The notes: a model not told the origin generated them from the letters alone. Positions 36,101-47,362 are shown, counted from the first letter of the stretch. The stretch: 64,000 nucleotides of DNA from Rosa chinensis (GCF_002994745.2 NC_037093.1:16813555-16877554), one strand, 5' to 3'. Made by a program: numbers and translations.

Positions 36101-37185
36101 TCTTGTGGAGTAAAAGAGTGGGCAGCCTATTAATTGTGTAGGCAGCGGTGAGAAGACATTCACCCCAAAATTGAAGAGGTAAATGAGATTGGAAACGAAG
36201 AGCTCAAGCAACTTCTAGGAGGTGTCGATGCTTGCGCTCAACAACACCATTTTGTTGAGGTGTGTAAACGCAAGAATGCTGAAAAAGGACTCCTTGATCT
36301 TGAAAGAAGTTGCGTAAATAAAGAAATTTAGCACCATTATCAGAACGAAATTGTTGAACATGGGTATTAAATTGAGTCTTAACATAGGCAAAAAAATGTC
36401 GAAGTAAATGCTGCGTCTCACTTTTGTGACACAAGAGAAAAACCCATGTAAAAACAGAAAAATCATCCACTATAGTAAAAAAATAATGAGCACCATTAAG
36501 AGAAGGCATCTTATGACGTCCCCAAATATCACAATGAATAAGGGAAAAACATCGAGAAGTTTTTATTGAACTGGAAGAAAAAGGTTGGCTGGTCTATTTA
36601 CCTAAAGGACAAACCGCACATTTATGACAAGAATCAAAAACAAAAGAAAGAGAATTCTTGGATAGAAATTGTAAACGAGCAGGAGAGGGGTGTCCCAAGC
36701 GGCGATGCCAGAGATGAGATGAGATGGTAATATGATCAGCAAAAGGATGTGTGGTAGGAATGGTGGAAGACGACGCCATAAGATAGTACAAATTTCCACG
36801 TCACTTACCCACACCAATCATCATCCTCGAGCCAAATCCTGCAAAATACACCAAGAAGGGAAAAAGGTTACTGAACAGTGCAGATCATCCATAGTGCATC
36901 CAACAGACATCAAATTAACATCGAATGAGGGAACACAAAGCACATCCCGCAAAACTGCATTATTAATGGTAATTGACCCTTTCATAGTGATGTTTGCCTT
37001 GGCTCCACTAGGCAAAGAAACATACGGAAAAGATGCATTCTTGTGGCTAGTAAAAAGATGTGGTGAGTTGCTCCACTATCGATTATCCATCAATTAGGAT
37101 CCACCAATGACAAACCTGAAGCAAACTCTATAGTAGAAGCGGCATTAGCTTGAGGAGTTGGTGGCTTAGGATTCAATGTAGCAAT
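33132..37185 (-). pseudogene. Copia A pol (PR-INT-RT-RNase H), broken
   Basis: In order on the minus strand: protease end (VLCVPSFDVNLMSVG, about 36900); GAG-pre-integrase (HLWHRRLGHPSPARL, 36700); integrase core 36509-36204 (VDDFSVFTWVFLL, FRSDNGAKF, YTPQQNGVVERKHRH); integrase C-terminus (HVFGCVAFAT) and RT (WVYRIKRKADGSIERYKARL, LDVNNAFLNGDL, YVDDILITGN) 36053-34684; RNase H 34766-33132 (FCDSDWVGCP, SSAEAKYRAMA). TAG follows PLGK near 36600 and TGA follows LLEVA near 36202. Frameshifts lie near 34940 and 34700. The TRIM insertion at 33560-34235 splits RNase H. The long proline/serine stretch at 35900-35480 contains three copies of an RIDTxLQSP unit. Confidence 0.92.
33560..34235. mobile_element. 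Palindromic TRIM insertion
   Basis: A 676-bp unit flanked by a perfect 5-bp duplication GGTAG (33555-33559 and 34236-34240) inside copia A RNase H. It holds four copies of a 121-bp LTR: 33560-33680 (+), 33794-33881 (+, truncated), 33882-34002 (-) and 34115-34235 (-). The forward half has PBS TGGTATCAGAGCC right after its first LTR and a GCGGGGGCG purine tract before the second; the reverse half mirrors this, with a slightly mutated PBS. Each half is a miniature LTR element of about 350 bp without coding capacity (TRIM class), joined head to head at the LTR. Confidence 0.9.
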
Positions 37186-38222
37186 GACCACTACAAGAAA
37201 TGTGGTCTAATACAACGAAGTGATCTACAAGCACTTGACAATTCATTGCATTTGGTTAAGTTATACAAAGAATTATACAAGTCTTTGCTTTTGGTCGGAA
37301 GGATATGCAAGGAATAGAATAGATAAAGGCTTTGCATTTGAGTAACCAAAATAAGAAAAAGTGTAAATTCGTTGTATAAACTTTTCATTTCCTTGCATTA
37401 ATCGGGCGGTTTCTTTCGCGCTCAGACTATTTGCTTTTTTTCTTTCTTTTGTTTTCCCTTTTCTTTCTCTATCTTTTACTTCTTCATCTCTCCTCCAAGT
37501 CACTCTCAATCTCAGAAACCAGATCGAAAAACACACCAAACACCAACAACCAAATCTGAATCGGACCTTCGCCATCCATCTTCTACCATCCTTCTCTCTC
37601 GGCCTCTCACATCCTGCTTCATTTCCTTTGAAATCCAATCTAGGCCCAAAATCCGTAATACCCAAATCAAAAGCCCTAACACCTCAGCCTCAGTTACCTC
37701 CTCCAATCTCACATGCTCTCTCGACTTCTTGCTTAGCAATCAGTTTCTTGTTGCCCTCGATTTCTGCTTAGCAATCGATTCTTGTCGCTCGTTTGGTTTT
37801 TTTTTTGCATTTTGGTTTACGTTTGCAGTCTATTTTCAGTAAATTGGAGTTAATTTTGGTTAATACTTTGGTTTTGGTTGTGATTCTGTCAAGAAATTGA
37901 ATGGGTAGCAAGCTCAGATCAAATTTGTAGGTTGCAGAGGTCTTCGCCATTGAAGCTCCCTCTCCTCCATCTCTATCACCTTCCCATTTCAGGTTTCATT
38001 CTTCTCATGCTTCTATTTCTCGAATCTTTTCTTTTTTTAATTGGTAAACAAAAAAAAATTTGTTCTGGTTGCAGTCAACGGCGCCACTTCTATCTCGCCG
38101 TCGACCGACTCCAGTTCAAGATAGTATCTTTATCTCTCTTCGATCTCCTTTATTATATATATACTTTTCAGTCGGAGACGTTGAGATAATAGTTAACTGA
38201 ATCTATGAATTGAATTGAGCAG

Positions 38223-38361
38223 GAGACATTTATGGACCTGTTGGGCGTGGCGGGAAGGCGTCCTTGTCTTCCAATGGTGGTCTGCTACAGCTCACGTGAC
38301 GAGATCGACATCGTCAGCTCCACCATCGCAACCGTCCCCTATATCTCTTTAGTCCCTCTGG
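38223..38361 (+). pseudogene. Captured host exon in CACTA-2, helicase-like
   Basis: An exon-like block between an acceptor (TGAATTGAGCAG) and a donor (CTCTG|GTAATTT) reads MDLLGVAGRRPCLPMVVCYS, then SRDEIDIVSS and TVPYISLVPL without a stop. The GRRPCLPMVVC...SSRDE layout recalls a segment of a plant DEAD-box-type helicase, but that is from memory and uncertain. Flanking sequence at 37500-38000 looks like a 5' leader with introns, which would suit capture of the start of a gene. It is not a complete gene. Confidence 0.45.
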
Positions 38362-40460
38362 TAATTTGACACTAGATTGCCCGTGATAACATATTTACAT
38401 ATCTATTTCAATGTGTATATATGATAAGTTCACTAAGTTGTGAAGCTTTGTTTCTTGATTGTTTTTGGAGTGGATAGGTTGTCTCTAACTTGTTTATTTT
38501 GATTGTTTTCTCAAAACCAAAAACCCTAAAATCGTTTTCTTGTTTATTTCTTTAGTTTCTATTTTCGCAGGTTTCTGTCCTCTGTTTTCTTTTAATTAAT
38601 TAGCATAGCAAATAATCTCCAAAATCCCTTAAAATTTACCAGTATCCAGTTTAGTGTGTTCGCTTAGTGTCTATGAAATTTCATTGAAACCGGAGTAGTT
38701 TAGGTTAGGTTTTTATTTTCGTTTTGGTTTCTGGTCAGAGTCGTAGTTAATCTGCTTTGTGTTTATTAGTTTAGTTGTTATTCCATCTTCTGTGGATAAT
38801 GACCCCTGCTTCCCTATCTACAAGCAACTAATTCATTGTTTGCAAGGTAAAGTTTGTGTGAGCTTTAAGTTTCACAAAAGAATGTACCTAATAGTTTGAA
38901 ACTTCATATAAAAAAATTTATATAGTGTTTCTGAGATGTTACTTGTCCTTGATGTTTATCTTGAATTCAAATAAGCTTCAGGTTGTTTCTGTTTTGAGTA
39001 TGAATTTGTAAGTATGTGTATGTTCCTGTTGTTGGATATACATGTTGTCTGCATTTATATGTTTGGCTTATAGGAGGCTATAAGGAATAGTTCCCCTCCG
39101 TTCAAACATATTGTGTTTCTTTTATATATTATTTTTCAGTTTTTCTTTTTGGAAGCATGTGAGTATGCTAAACATGCTTGAATTGTCTGTACCATTTGGA
39201 GATGCGTGTTGGTAATATTTGATGATTGTGTTAAGTTTCAACACAGGGCCAAAATTAGCAACAATTATTGGCTTAAATGTTCTGTAGATACAACATTTCG
39301 GTGTTTAGGTAAGCATTTTCTGGGGTGTAAATCTGCTTCTCAGCTGCATTTTTACTAATCAAGCATATAATTTGAGTGTTGGTCTTCTTGCCTAACATTA
39401 TATTCTATTTGGTTTCTCTTTTTTTTTTTTTTTTTTTTCTGGTTTCTTCTATTTTGAATGCGTTGTTGGTGAGTTGTGCTTGGAATTTGAAATTCTATGT
39501 GATTGATCAGGGTGCACCACTTTGCATTTACTATGCACAATGTGAGGCATGCAAATTCGGAGCATGCAACTACCGGTGACAATAGTACAGAGTCTCGTAG
39601 TTCAAGTTAAGCAAGGTCAAGGGTCTTTCCATTGTTCTTTTTTGATCAACTTTCTCCAACCAAAATATCGTTTTTCTTTTTGCAAGTCCTCCAACAGAGG
39701 CTTCATATCTCACTGGCATAGCATACTCAGTTACATTCATCTCTATGTTGTATCATCTTTATACTCAGTTACATTCATCTCTGTGTTATATCATCTTTAT
39801 ATTGTCTTGTCCTGCGCCCATATTTCTTGCTCAGCAAAGAAACTGCTCATTCCAGCCTAAACTTAGTTGATCGACTTCTGTTCTGGAGTCTAATTGTTAA
39901 ACTTGGAATGTGAAACATGTGCTTTTGTAATTCTCAATGAGGCTATGTGTTGGATGCCTATGTGTTGCATAACGTGAGAAAAACTGTGTGCAGTGAGCAT
40001 GTGTTTTGTACTGCCAGCATCTCATTGTACATGGTAAATCATTGTACATGGTAAAATGGTATAATACATAAATCATGACTAATGTAATGCATATAACAAC
40101 TTCAGACTTAAGACTCTGGAAGTTAATTATAGAGTATAAACGTCTAAGTCTTTGCCTACTTGGAAAAGGGATATGTAGTTGTTTCAAAGGCACTCTCAAA
40201 CAAGAAAATAATACTTTTGCATTCTTTCATTCTTCTTCTGCTTTTCCTAGCTTTTTTTGCCTCCAGGGTAGATTCTTTCCCTGACATTCTTTCTATCAAA
40301 GAATGGGATGACATTTGCTTATATTTTCCACCATATTGTTGGAATGATCTTGGAGTGTAATTATTGAGCTAGCACTTTACTGTGGCATATTCAAAACAAG
40401 CTTGCATATCTTTGGTTTTTTTTTTTGTTTTGTTTTGGTACTAATTTAATAATTTGTATC

Positions 40461-40902
40461 TGTAGATACCTCTACTAGTGAGACTAGTTTGCTATCTCAC
40501 CAAGCATAATTAACACCCTCTTTGGGACACCCACAAGCCATGGTGAGGCCCAACCGCTACTTGCATCTTGTAGCCCTATGTTCAAGCTACGCTACGGTAT
40601 CCGGAAGTCGCAAATCCGTCGCCGGGAAGCCACCTTTCCGGCCTTGCCAACATGCCCTCACAAATAGGCTTTCTAGACTAGAATAGTGATTTTAGTCATC
40701 CCACATCTAAGAAAATGTAAAGGAGAAGCATTCCTTCACCTATAAAAGGAATGCCTCCTCCCCCTTAAACGGCATTCCAATCCAATCCCATTACATCTCT
40801 TGTAATCTGGTTAGGCCGCAAGGCTCAACACACTAGTATAAGCTTTCAAGTGGACGTAGTCTCCCGCTAAGGCGGGAGGTGAACCACTATACTTCGCTTG
40901 TG

Positions 40903-40950
<48 letters not shown>

Positions 40951-40988
40951 AAGCTAACTAGAGATCCCCACGGATCCAAACGTTAACA
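40461..40988 (+). repeat. 5' LTR of LARD-like element
   Basis: 528 bp, TGTAGATACC to AACGTTAACA, with TATAAAAGG at 40741-40749 and a (CT)n run at 40910-40949 near the end. Confidence 0.95.
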
Positions 40989-41084
40989 TTGGCGCCGTCT
41001 GTGGGAAGCCAACACAAAGGCTTCGTCACCTACCACGAACTTTGACCCGAAAATGTCGAGTCGACGCTCATTTAACATCAAATT

Positions 41085-41215
41085 GGGGCCGGTCAACGCC
41101 CAACATGGCTGGTCAACGCCTGGCGGAGTCGGTCAAAGCCCGGCGGAGTCGGTCAACTCCCATACGGTCCGGTCAACGTCTGGTCAACGCTGACCAAGGT
41201 TAGTCAACGCTGAAC
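41085..41215 (+). repeat. GGTCAACGC short tandem motifs
   Basis: GGTCAACGCC, GGTCAAAGCC, GGTCAACTCC and GGTCAACGTC recur every 15-25 bases, separated by TGGCGGAGTC-like spacers, just after the PBS. Confidence 0.75.
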
Positions 41216-41319
41216 CTTCAAAAAAAAAAAAATTATTCGGTGCCAAATTTGCTCTGGACACCCAGAAAAATTCTTTGGGCACCCATCTCCATTTTCAAAT
41301 CTGTATTTGCGCCCAAACT

Positions 41320-42440
41320 TCCGCTCCGCTACCTACAGCCAACCTGCAAACTCTGCAGCCTTCACCCTTCTGCAGCTCCGCCGGCGGAGCTTCCGCTGAC
41401 TCAAGCCTCCGCTAGCTATTGTCGTCAAACGAGCTCCGCTAACAAGCCACTGCTAGCCGAAGCTCCGCCGAACTCCTTCCGCTAGCAACCTCCGCCACAC
41501 TGTACACCGCTAGGAGACGCTAGCGGCAAAACCTCCGCCGAGCACCACCACCGCTAGGAGCAACCGCTAGCCAAAGCTCCGCTCCGCCGGACTATCTTCA
41601 TGCTCCGCTGGCCTACTCCCCCGTCAGGTTGCAGCTCCAAGCCCTTCGCCTCCGCCGGCAGGCCTCCGCCAAGCGAGTCTCCCCCGAACTCAAGGCCTCC
41701 GCTAGCCTGCATCCGCCGGACAACCACCGCTAGGCTTCAAATTCCCCAGCGGAGCTTCAATCCCTGGACGACCTGCCCTTTCAAGGCGGAACATCAGTCT
41801 ACCGGTCACCCAGAGATACTCTGGCCACCCCGCTTCTGCATGTCAACACCAGGAGCCTCCGCTGGCTTCCTCCGCTCCGGCAACCGCTGAGCAAGGCTCC
41901 GTCCTCTCACTTAACCCATAAGCTCCGCTAGCTGTTGACATATGCGACCTCCGCTAGCTGTCGATACAAACAAAACCACCACCGCTGGACTATAATCCCG
42001 GCGGAGCTTCGGTTATCTCAGCAGAACTTCATTCAATCCCAGCGGAGATGCAATCTCAGCGGAGACTCAATCCCAGCGGAGGTTCAATCTCTTGGTAAAC
42101 CACTGCTAAAACAAGCCTCTGCTGGCCAAACCGCCGCAGTCCAAAGGTCCGCTCCGCTGGACAAACCTCCGCTGAACAAGGCCTCCGCCGCGCTCAAAGT
42201 CGGCCGTCTCCACCGCACTCTGAGCCTCCGCTGAACTCAAACTCTGCCGAGCTCCGAGTCTCCACCGAGGTCTGTGTCTCCGCTGAACACCAAGTACCGC
42301 TACCTAGTATTCACGGCACCGCCAAGCTTTGAACACCCAGAAATATGCTTCCTCCGCTGGCAAAAGTTTCCTCCGCCAACCGCTACAGCTGGCCAAGGAT
42401 ACTGCTAGTAAAACCTTCCTCCGCTAAGCCACCGCTAGCC
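41320..42440 (+). repeat. Degenerate CTCCGCTAGC repeat region
   Basis: Dozens of short words of the type CTCCGCT(A/G)G, CCTCCGCC and CGGCGGAG, irregularly spaced and in both orientations. Long Pro/Ser/Ala ORFs here are by-products of the composition. Confidence 0.8.
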
Positions 42441-42479
42441 AAAACTCTCTAGCTCATCCCCCTGTCATCGGCTGTACCC

Positions 42480-44640
42480 GCTGCAAATCATTAAACCCAG
42501 CAAACACATGCTTTGGACACCCATGTTTGGCTGTGTTCCTCTCTGGGCACCCACAGTTCTTGTTCGAGCAAGCAGCTCACGCTACTCTCTATGAAATCAC
42601 GTTCTCCCTGCGCGTTTCAAAGATATACTTCAACCAGATAAGTTTTCTGCTATCTCCAGTTAAAAAAAAATATATATATATATATATATCTTCGGTGTCT
42701 GCTTATGCTATCCACACATGCTTACGAGTCCATGACAGCAGGTTGTCGTATTTACAGATATATGCATGTGTCTTTCTTGACCAACCGAATCATAAATATG
42801 CATCAACCAAGCATCATGATATTTTCGAAATGGCTGTGTCTTGGCATCATGCATGATCAGTTCGTTTACAAGGGAACGCATCAGTGAAAACAGGCGTCAA
42901 TGCCATGCATATTTCCCTTAACGCCAGCTAATTTTGTTGGCTATGCAGCCTATGCTTGCTTAGATATTTATATGTACACAGACATCATGATAGCTTGCAA
43001 ACATGCAATATATGTAAGCCCCAGAAACATGCAACATATGTACTAGCATGCACAAATTTATATTGACATGTGTTCTTTGCTAGTCTCCTATCTTAATGGT
43101 CAACCCATCATGTGTATTATATATTTCCAAGCCCCAAAATCTATATATTCCTTTACCTATACGTGTCATGTCTAACTTAGACTCTATGACATAATTCAAA
43201 GATGTCAAGTATCTTACAAATATACAATTGAACATGATACATGATACTGGCAGAGCACAGACCACAGAACACATCTGGGGAACACCAATATAGCACATTT
43301 GCTATATTTCTATATTTCTATATTTTACTCTTCAACCTCATATCATGACATTATTCAAATTCAAGTATTGTTTCAACCATTATCAGTAGGTTGCTACTAC
43401 ACTCCTCATAATCTTTGTCATTCACAATTGACAAGATTCGGAAATTGCATTTTCTTTACACAACTTGTGACCAACATGATCTCTGTGCTAGCTTTCTAGC
43501 AACTGTGTATTCATTCATGCTTGAAGACAATTGCACTTCGTGTATATATGTTGCTTATGTCTATCTAAATTCAATAGCTAAATTCAATATCTCATGATCA
43601 CCACCGTGACATTCTCAAATATGTGTACATTAAATCTTCGTTGCACATATTTAATCAATTTTATTCCTCGGTCGGTTCATTGATATATTGCTAATCATTT
43701 ACCTTATCTTATGTTGACGAGGCACGAACACCATTTCCAATTAGCGAAATCATCACCTTTTGACTAAGGTACTTTGCCGGGGCAATGGAGCGTCATGCTT
43801 GGACAACTCCAACATGATTTGGGTACTTACATTGATTCCAACTCCAACTCGCTCCAAATCGGCATAAGATAAGTAACTATATCTTTTACGCTCTTGCAAT
43901 TAGAGCTACTACCATGCCAATACCATGCTTTTACTACTTCTAAGCATGCCTACAATATATCACTCTTGGTATGCTTTTACATGCTTCCATAAACTTTTGA
44001 GCATGCCGACAACATTTCGTAGATTTGGCAACACTTTCTAGATCTCACATACTAGATATGCCATGCTTCACATACCGATCTCAGTGATCCTTTACCATAT
44101 CTACAAAAATGCAAAAATTATATTAGCATCCACATTACAAGTACATGCTATACAAAATATGCCATGCTTCTACTTTAATTGCAAAATTAAATAAACATGG
44201 GACAATCAAACAAAATATTATTACTTGCTCTATCTGTTTATCGTTTTTCATCGGCAACCAAACGCCAAGCGGTAAGGCAACGCCTCATAATGACAATGAC
44301 CGCTACGCGGCATTGCAGTCAAGCTTTTCTCCTTCGAGAAAACAGCAAGGGACTAGTTAACACAGCCCACGGCAGCCATTGATCCGGCAGTTAACCCCGA
44401 CGCTTGGGTACCAAAGATTGGGCTCGCTACCCAACACCCTCTGCTCCGCGCAGCTCCCCTCATCAAACAATTTTCCGACCATCCGGAGGTCTATAGCCAG
44501 GAGTGGGGGACTCCTCGCAGGGCCTAGCAGGGGCCCACCCGAAAGGGCAAAAGCGTTCGCTCCAACCAATTCTAGATGGACGACGCACTCGCACTAATTA
44601 TGCTTGATATACGGCACAAAGCTACGCTTTGGTATCAACC
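42480..44640 (+). other. Noncoding AT-rich interior of LARD-like element
   Basis: No conserved ORF. A (TA)n tract is at 42671-42688. Text-like repeats of CATGC are frequent, but no clear periodicity is seen. Confidence 0.55.
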
Positions 44641-44744
44641 CGCAAGAACACCCTCCTTGACTGGGGACTTCGGGGACTTGTACATACAGCCCAGCATAAT
44701 TAGCAACGGCCACGCTCATGCCCCAAGGCATCACCATCGAGCTA

Positions 44745-45535
44745 CCCGTTAATGCCTCATTGCAACGACAGGCTTCCGCGTCCGCACACGTGCCTCAACG
44801 GCCCCGCCAGGCTTCCGCGCACGTGCCTCAACGGCCCCGCCAAGCTTCCGCGCACGTGCCCCAGCGGCCCCGCCAGGCTTCCGCGTCCGCTCATGTGCCT
44901 CAGTGGCACCGCCGGGCTTTTGCGGTCGTGCATTCGCGGTACCGCCGCGCTTTTCGCGCTCGTACCTCAGCGGCACCGCCGAGCTTTTTGCGCTCGTGCC
45001 CCAGCGGCACAGCCGAGCTTTTCGCGCTCGTGCCTCAGCGGCACCGCCAGGCTTTCCCGCTCATGCCTTCCCAGCACCCCCGAGCTTCCGCTCATGCCTT
45101 CCCGGCACCCCCGAGCTTCCGCTCATGCCTTCCCGGCACCCCCGAGCTTCTGCTCATGCCTTCCCGGCACCCCCGAGCTTCCTCTCATGCCTTCCCGGCA
45201 CCCCCGAGCTTCCGCTCATGCCTTCCCGGCACCCCCGAGCTTCCGCTCATGCCTTCCCGGCACCCCCGAGCTTCCCGCTCATGCCTTCCCGGCACCCCCG
45301 AGCTTCCGCTCATGCCTTCCCGGCACCCCCGAGTTCCCGCTCATGCCTTCCCGGCACCCCCGAGCTTCCCTCTCATGCCTTCCCGGCACCCACGAGCTTC
45401 GGCTCATGCCTTCCCGGCAACCCACGAGCTGCCCGCTCATGCCTTCCCGGCAATCCCGAGTGTTTCGCTCATGCCTTCCCGGCAATCCCGAGTGTTTCGC
45501 TCATGCCTGCCCGGCAATCCTCGAGCTTTACACTC
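44745..45535 (+). repeat. GC-rich minisatellite, 31-33 bp units
   Basis: About 24 units in three related blocks. The last block (45058-45535) has a 31-bp unit GAGCTTCCGCTCATGCCTTC + CCGGCACCCCC; earlier units (44770-45058) read like CGGCACCGCCGAGCTTTTCG + CGCTCGTGCCTCA. Because 31 is not a multiple of three and the unit lacks stops, all three plus-strand frames are open across it (44718-45818, 44752-45573 and 44903-45562). The ORFs are therefore by-products, not evidence of a protein. Confidence 0.92.
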
Positions 45536-46069
45536 ATGTCTACTCGACACACCACACGTTAATGGAACATTGAATTCTTCTACCATTTGTCACAAGCGAC
45601 AAATCGAATTCTTTTCACGTTCCATTAATACGAGCGAAAACCAAACAGACACAACCGTACGCGCGGTCATCGTTCATGAGTTACAAGCGCTTACCTTCGC
45701 ACCGCTCATGCAACTTACATTTATCATATGCAATCCATACGCCCACACGACCATCCGCGTTCTCGAGTTTGTATGTCATAATCGATCGTACTCGGCACCA
45801 TTCGCGTATATGCATTAACATGTATCACGACGTCATACATTCGTATATGCCAACGCATATCAATGCGACTCACATTTGTTGCCCAATGCAACGAGCATTC
45901 TACACATGCCTGTTTTTTGTCTTTGTTGTGCAGGTTAACGAGTCCCTTCTTGCTTACGGAGTTCGGGGACTTGTAGGGGCTCCGTACCGCCCGGTTACTT
46001 ATGCTTGGTGACATCATGTGTATAACTCCCCAACCAAGAAGCTCCTCTTACTTGGGGACTTCGGGGACT

Positions 46070-46511
46070 TGTAGATACCTCTACTAGTGAGACTAGTTTG
46101 CTATCTCACCAAGCATAATTAACACCCTCTTTGGGACACCCACAAGCCATGGTGAGGCCCAACCGCTACTTGCATCTTGTAGCCCTATGTTCAAGCTACG
46201 CTACGGTATCCGGAAGTCGTAAATCCGTCGCCGGGAAGCCACCTTTCCGGCCTTGCCAACATGCCCTCACAAATAGGCTTTCTAGACTAGAATAGTGATT
46301 TTAGTCATCCCACATCTAAGAAAATGTAAAGGAGAAGCATTCCTTCACCTATAAGAGGAATGCCTCCTCCCCCTTAAACGGCATTCCAATCCAATCCCAT
46401 TACATCTCTTGTAATCTGGTTAGGCCGCAAGGCTCAACACACTAGTATAAGCTTTCAAGTGGACGTAGTCTCCCGCTAAGGCGGGAGGTGAACCACTATA
46501 CTTCGCTTGTG

Positions 46512-46571
<60 letters not shown>

Positions 46572-46609
46572 AAGCTAACTAGAGATCCCCACGGATCCAA
46601 ACGTTAACA
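46070..46609 (+). repeat. 3' LTR of LARD-like element
   Basis: 540 bp. By eye only two substitutions relative to the 5' LTR (C/T in GGAAGTCG(C/T)AAATCC and A/G in the TATA region), plus a longer (CT)n run. Confidence 0.95.
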
Positions 46610-46933
46610 GTATCAGTAAAACTTAAATTGTTGGCTGGTTATGTGTTATATAATGTGAGAAGTACCATAAATTGTTAGTATGTGCATTATACTGCTCGTA
46701 TCTCATTGTACATGGTATGACGTGTAATGCATAAAACATGACTAATGTAATGCTTATAACAGCTTCAGTCTTAAGACTGAAGTTATAGGGAATCTGTGAT
46801 TAGTGCTGATGCCAGTAGAGAACACAAGTGGTCATTCTCTAGTGGCAATTGCAGAGAATAGAGTTGGTATTTTATTTCTTCTTTATGGATTGTATTTGTG
46901 ATTAGTGTTGATAAACTGTTGGCATCTGTAGAT

Positions 46934-47004
46934 GGTCACTCATTGCATGGAGACTTCCAGGGCGAACAGACACTGAAATCAAGAATCACTGGGACCTATG
47001 TGCA
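46934..47004 (+). pseudogene. Captured R2R3-MYB exon fragment in CACTA-2
   Basis: After an acceptor-like CATCTGTAG the sequence reads [20 protein letters not shown], the second half of the MYB R3 repeat, which normally reads WSLIAGRLPGRTDNEIKN. In plant R2R3-MYB genes an intron commonly sits just before this WSLIA, so the fragment starts at a genuine exon border. It carries a Gly-to-Trp change and ends shortly after DLC. No R2 repeat or C-terminus is present. The DNA-binding domain is incomplete. Confidence 0.85.
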
Positions 47005-47362
47005 TGTGTATCTTAATTTTTTTAATCTTGTTATAGATTAGTGTAGCTTCCATTTTTGATGTACAAAAGAATTAATTGTTTTTAATTCAAGGAATAAAAG
47101 AAAAAAGAGTCTGGAATGACATTGTCCTTATATATTGGTTAACCATAGTTAACCTCAGGTGCTAAATTCCTTGCATTTGAGATTAATAATTCCTTGCATT
47201 TAAAAAAACTCAAATGCAAGGAATTTTCAAGTTGTTGTATTTGCTCTTTTGCAAGGACCCAAATGCGAGGAAAATTCCTTGCATTTGGGTTAATGCAACG
47301 AATTTCCAGCTTTTTACAAGAAAAAAATTCCTTGCAAAAAGCCTTTTTTCTTGTAGTGGACC

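Larger units (their letters stand above)
40461..46609 (+). mobile_element. Young non-autonomous LTR retrotransposon (LARD-like)
   Basis: LTRs 40461-40988 and 46070-46609 are nearly identical, with a perfect 5-bp duplication GTATC (40456-40460 and 46610-46614). PBS TTGGCGCCGTCTGTGGGAA follows the 5' LTR at 40989; the purine-rich GGGGACTTCGGGGACT precedes the 3' LTR. The 5.1-kb interior has no gag or pol; it carries GGTCAACGC repeats (41085-41215), CTCCGCTAGC-type repeats (41320-42440), AT-rich noncoding DNA (42480-44640) and a 31-bp minisatellite (44745-45535). It is nested in CACTA-2 and is the youngest insertion in the PG intron. Confidence 0.95.
37189..47358. mobile_element. CACTA-2, gene-capturing CACTA element
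   Basis: Begins CACTACAAGAAATGTGG and ends TTTTTTCTTGTAGTG, with a 3-bp duplication GAC (37186-37188 and 47359-47361). Subterminal regions repeat CCTTGCATT / AATGCAAGGAA in both orientations at 37240-37400 and 47160-47310. Without the LTR element at 40461-46609 it is about 4 kb. No transposase is visible. The interior is intron-like AT-rich DNA with captured exon fragments (38223-38361 and 46934-47004). A diverged direct repeat of about 170-190 bp lies on both sides of the LTR insertion (about 39940-40130 and 46632-46795). Confidence 0.92.

Noticed and set aside
37273..37665. Minus-strand 130-aa ORF in CACTA-2
   Set aside because: CT-rich leader-like sequence on the plus strand explains it; no motif seen.
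40160..40360. Small ORF with a hydrophobic signal-like segment (LLHSFILLLLFLAFF) as a secreted peptide gene
   Set aside because: Lies in intron-like DNA of CACTA-2, with no homology I recognise and no supporting splice or promoter signals.
45058..45535. CRISPR-like regular repeats
   Set aside because: Units are directly adjacent without unique spacers, and the sequence is a eukaryotic retrotransposon.
44718..45818. Long overlapping ORFs (366, 273 and 219 aa) as real proteins
   Set aside because: They run through a stop-free 31-bp minisatellite in three frames at once; the peptide repeats are a by-product of the DNA repeat.
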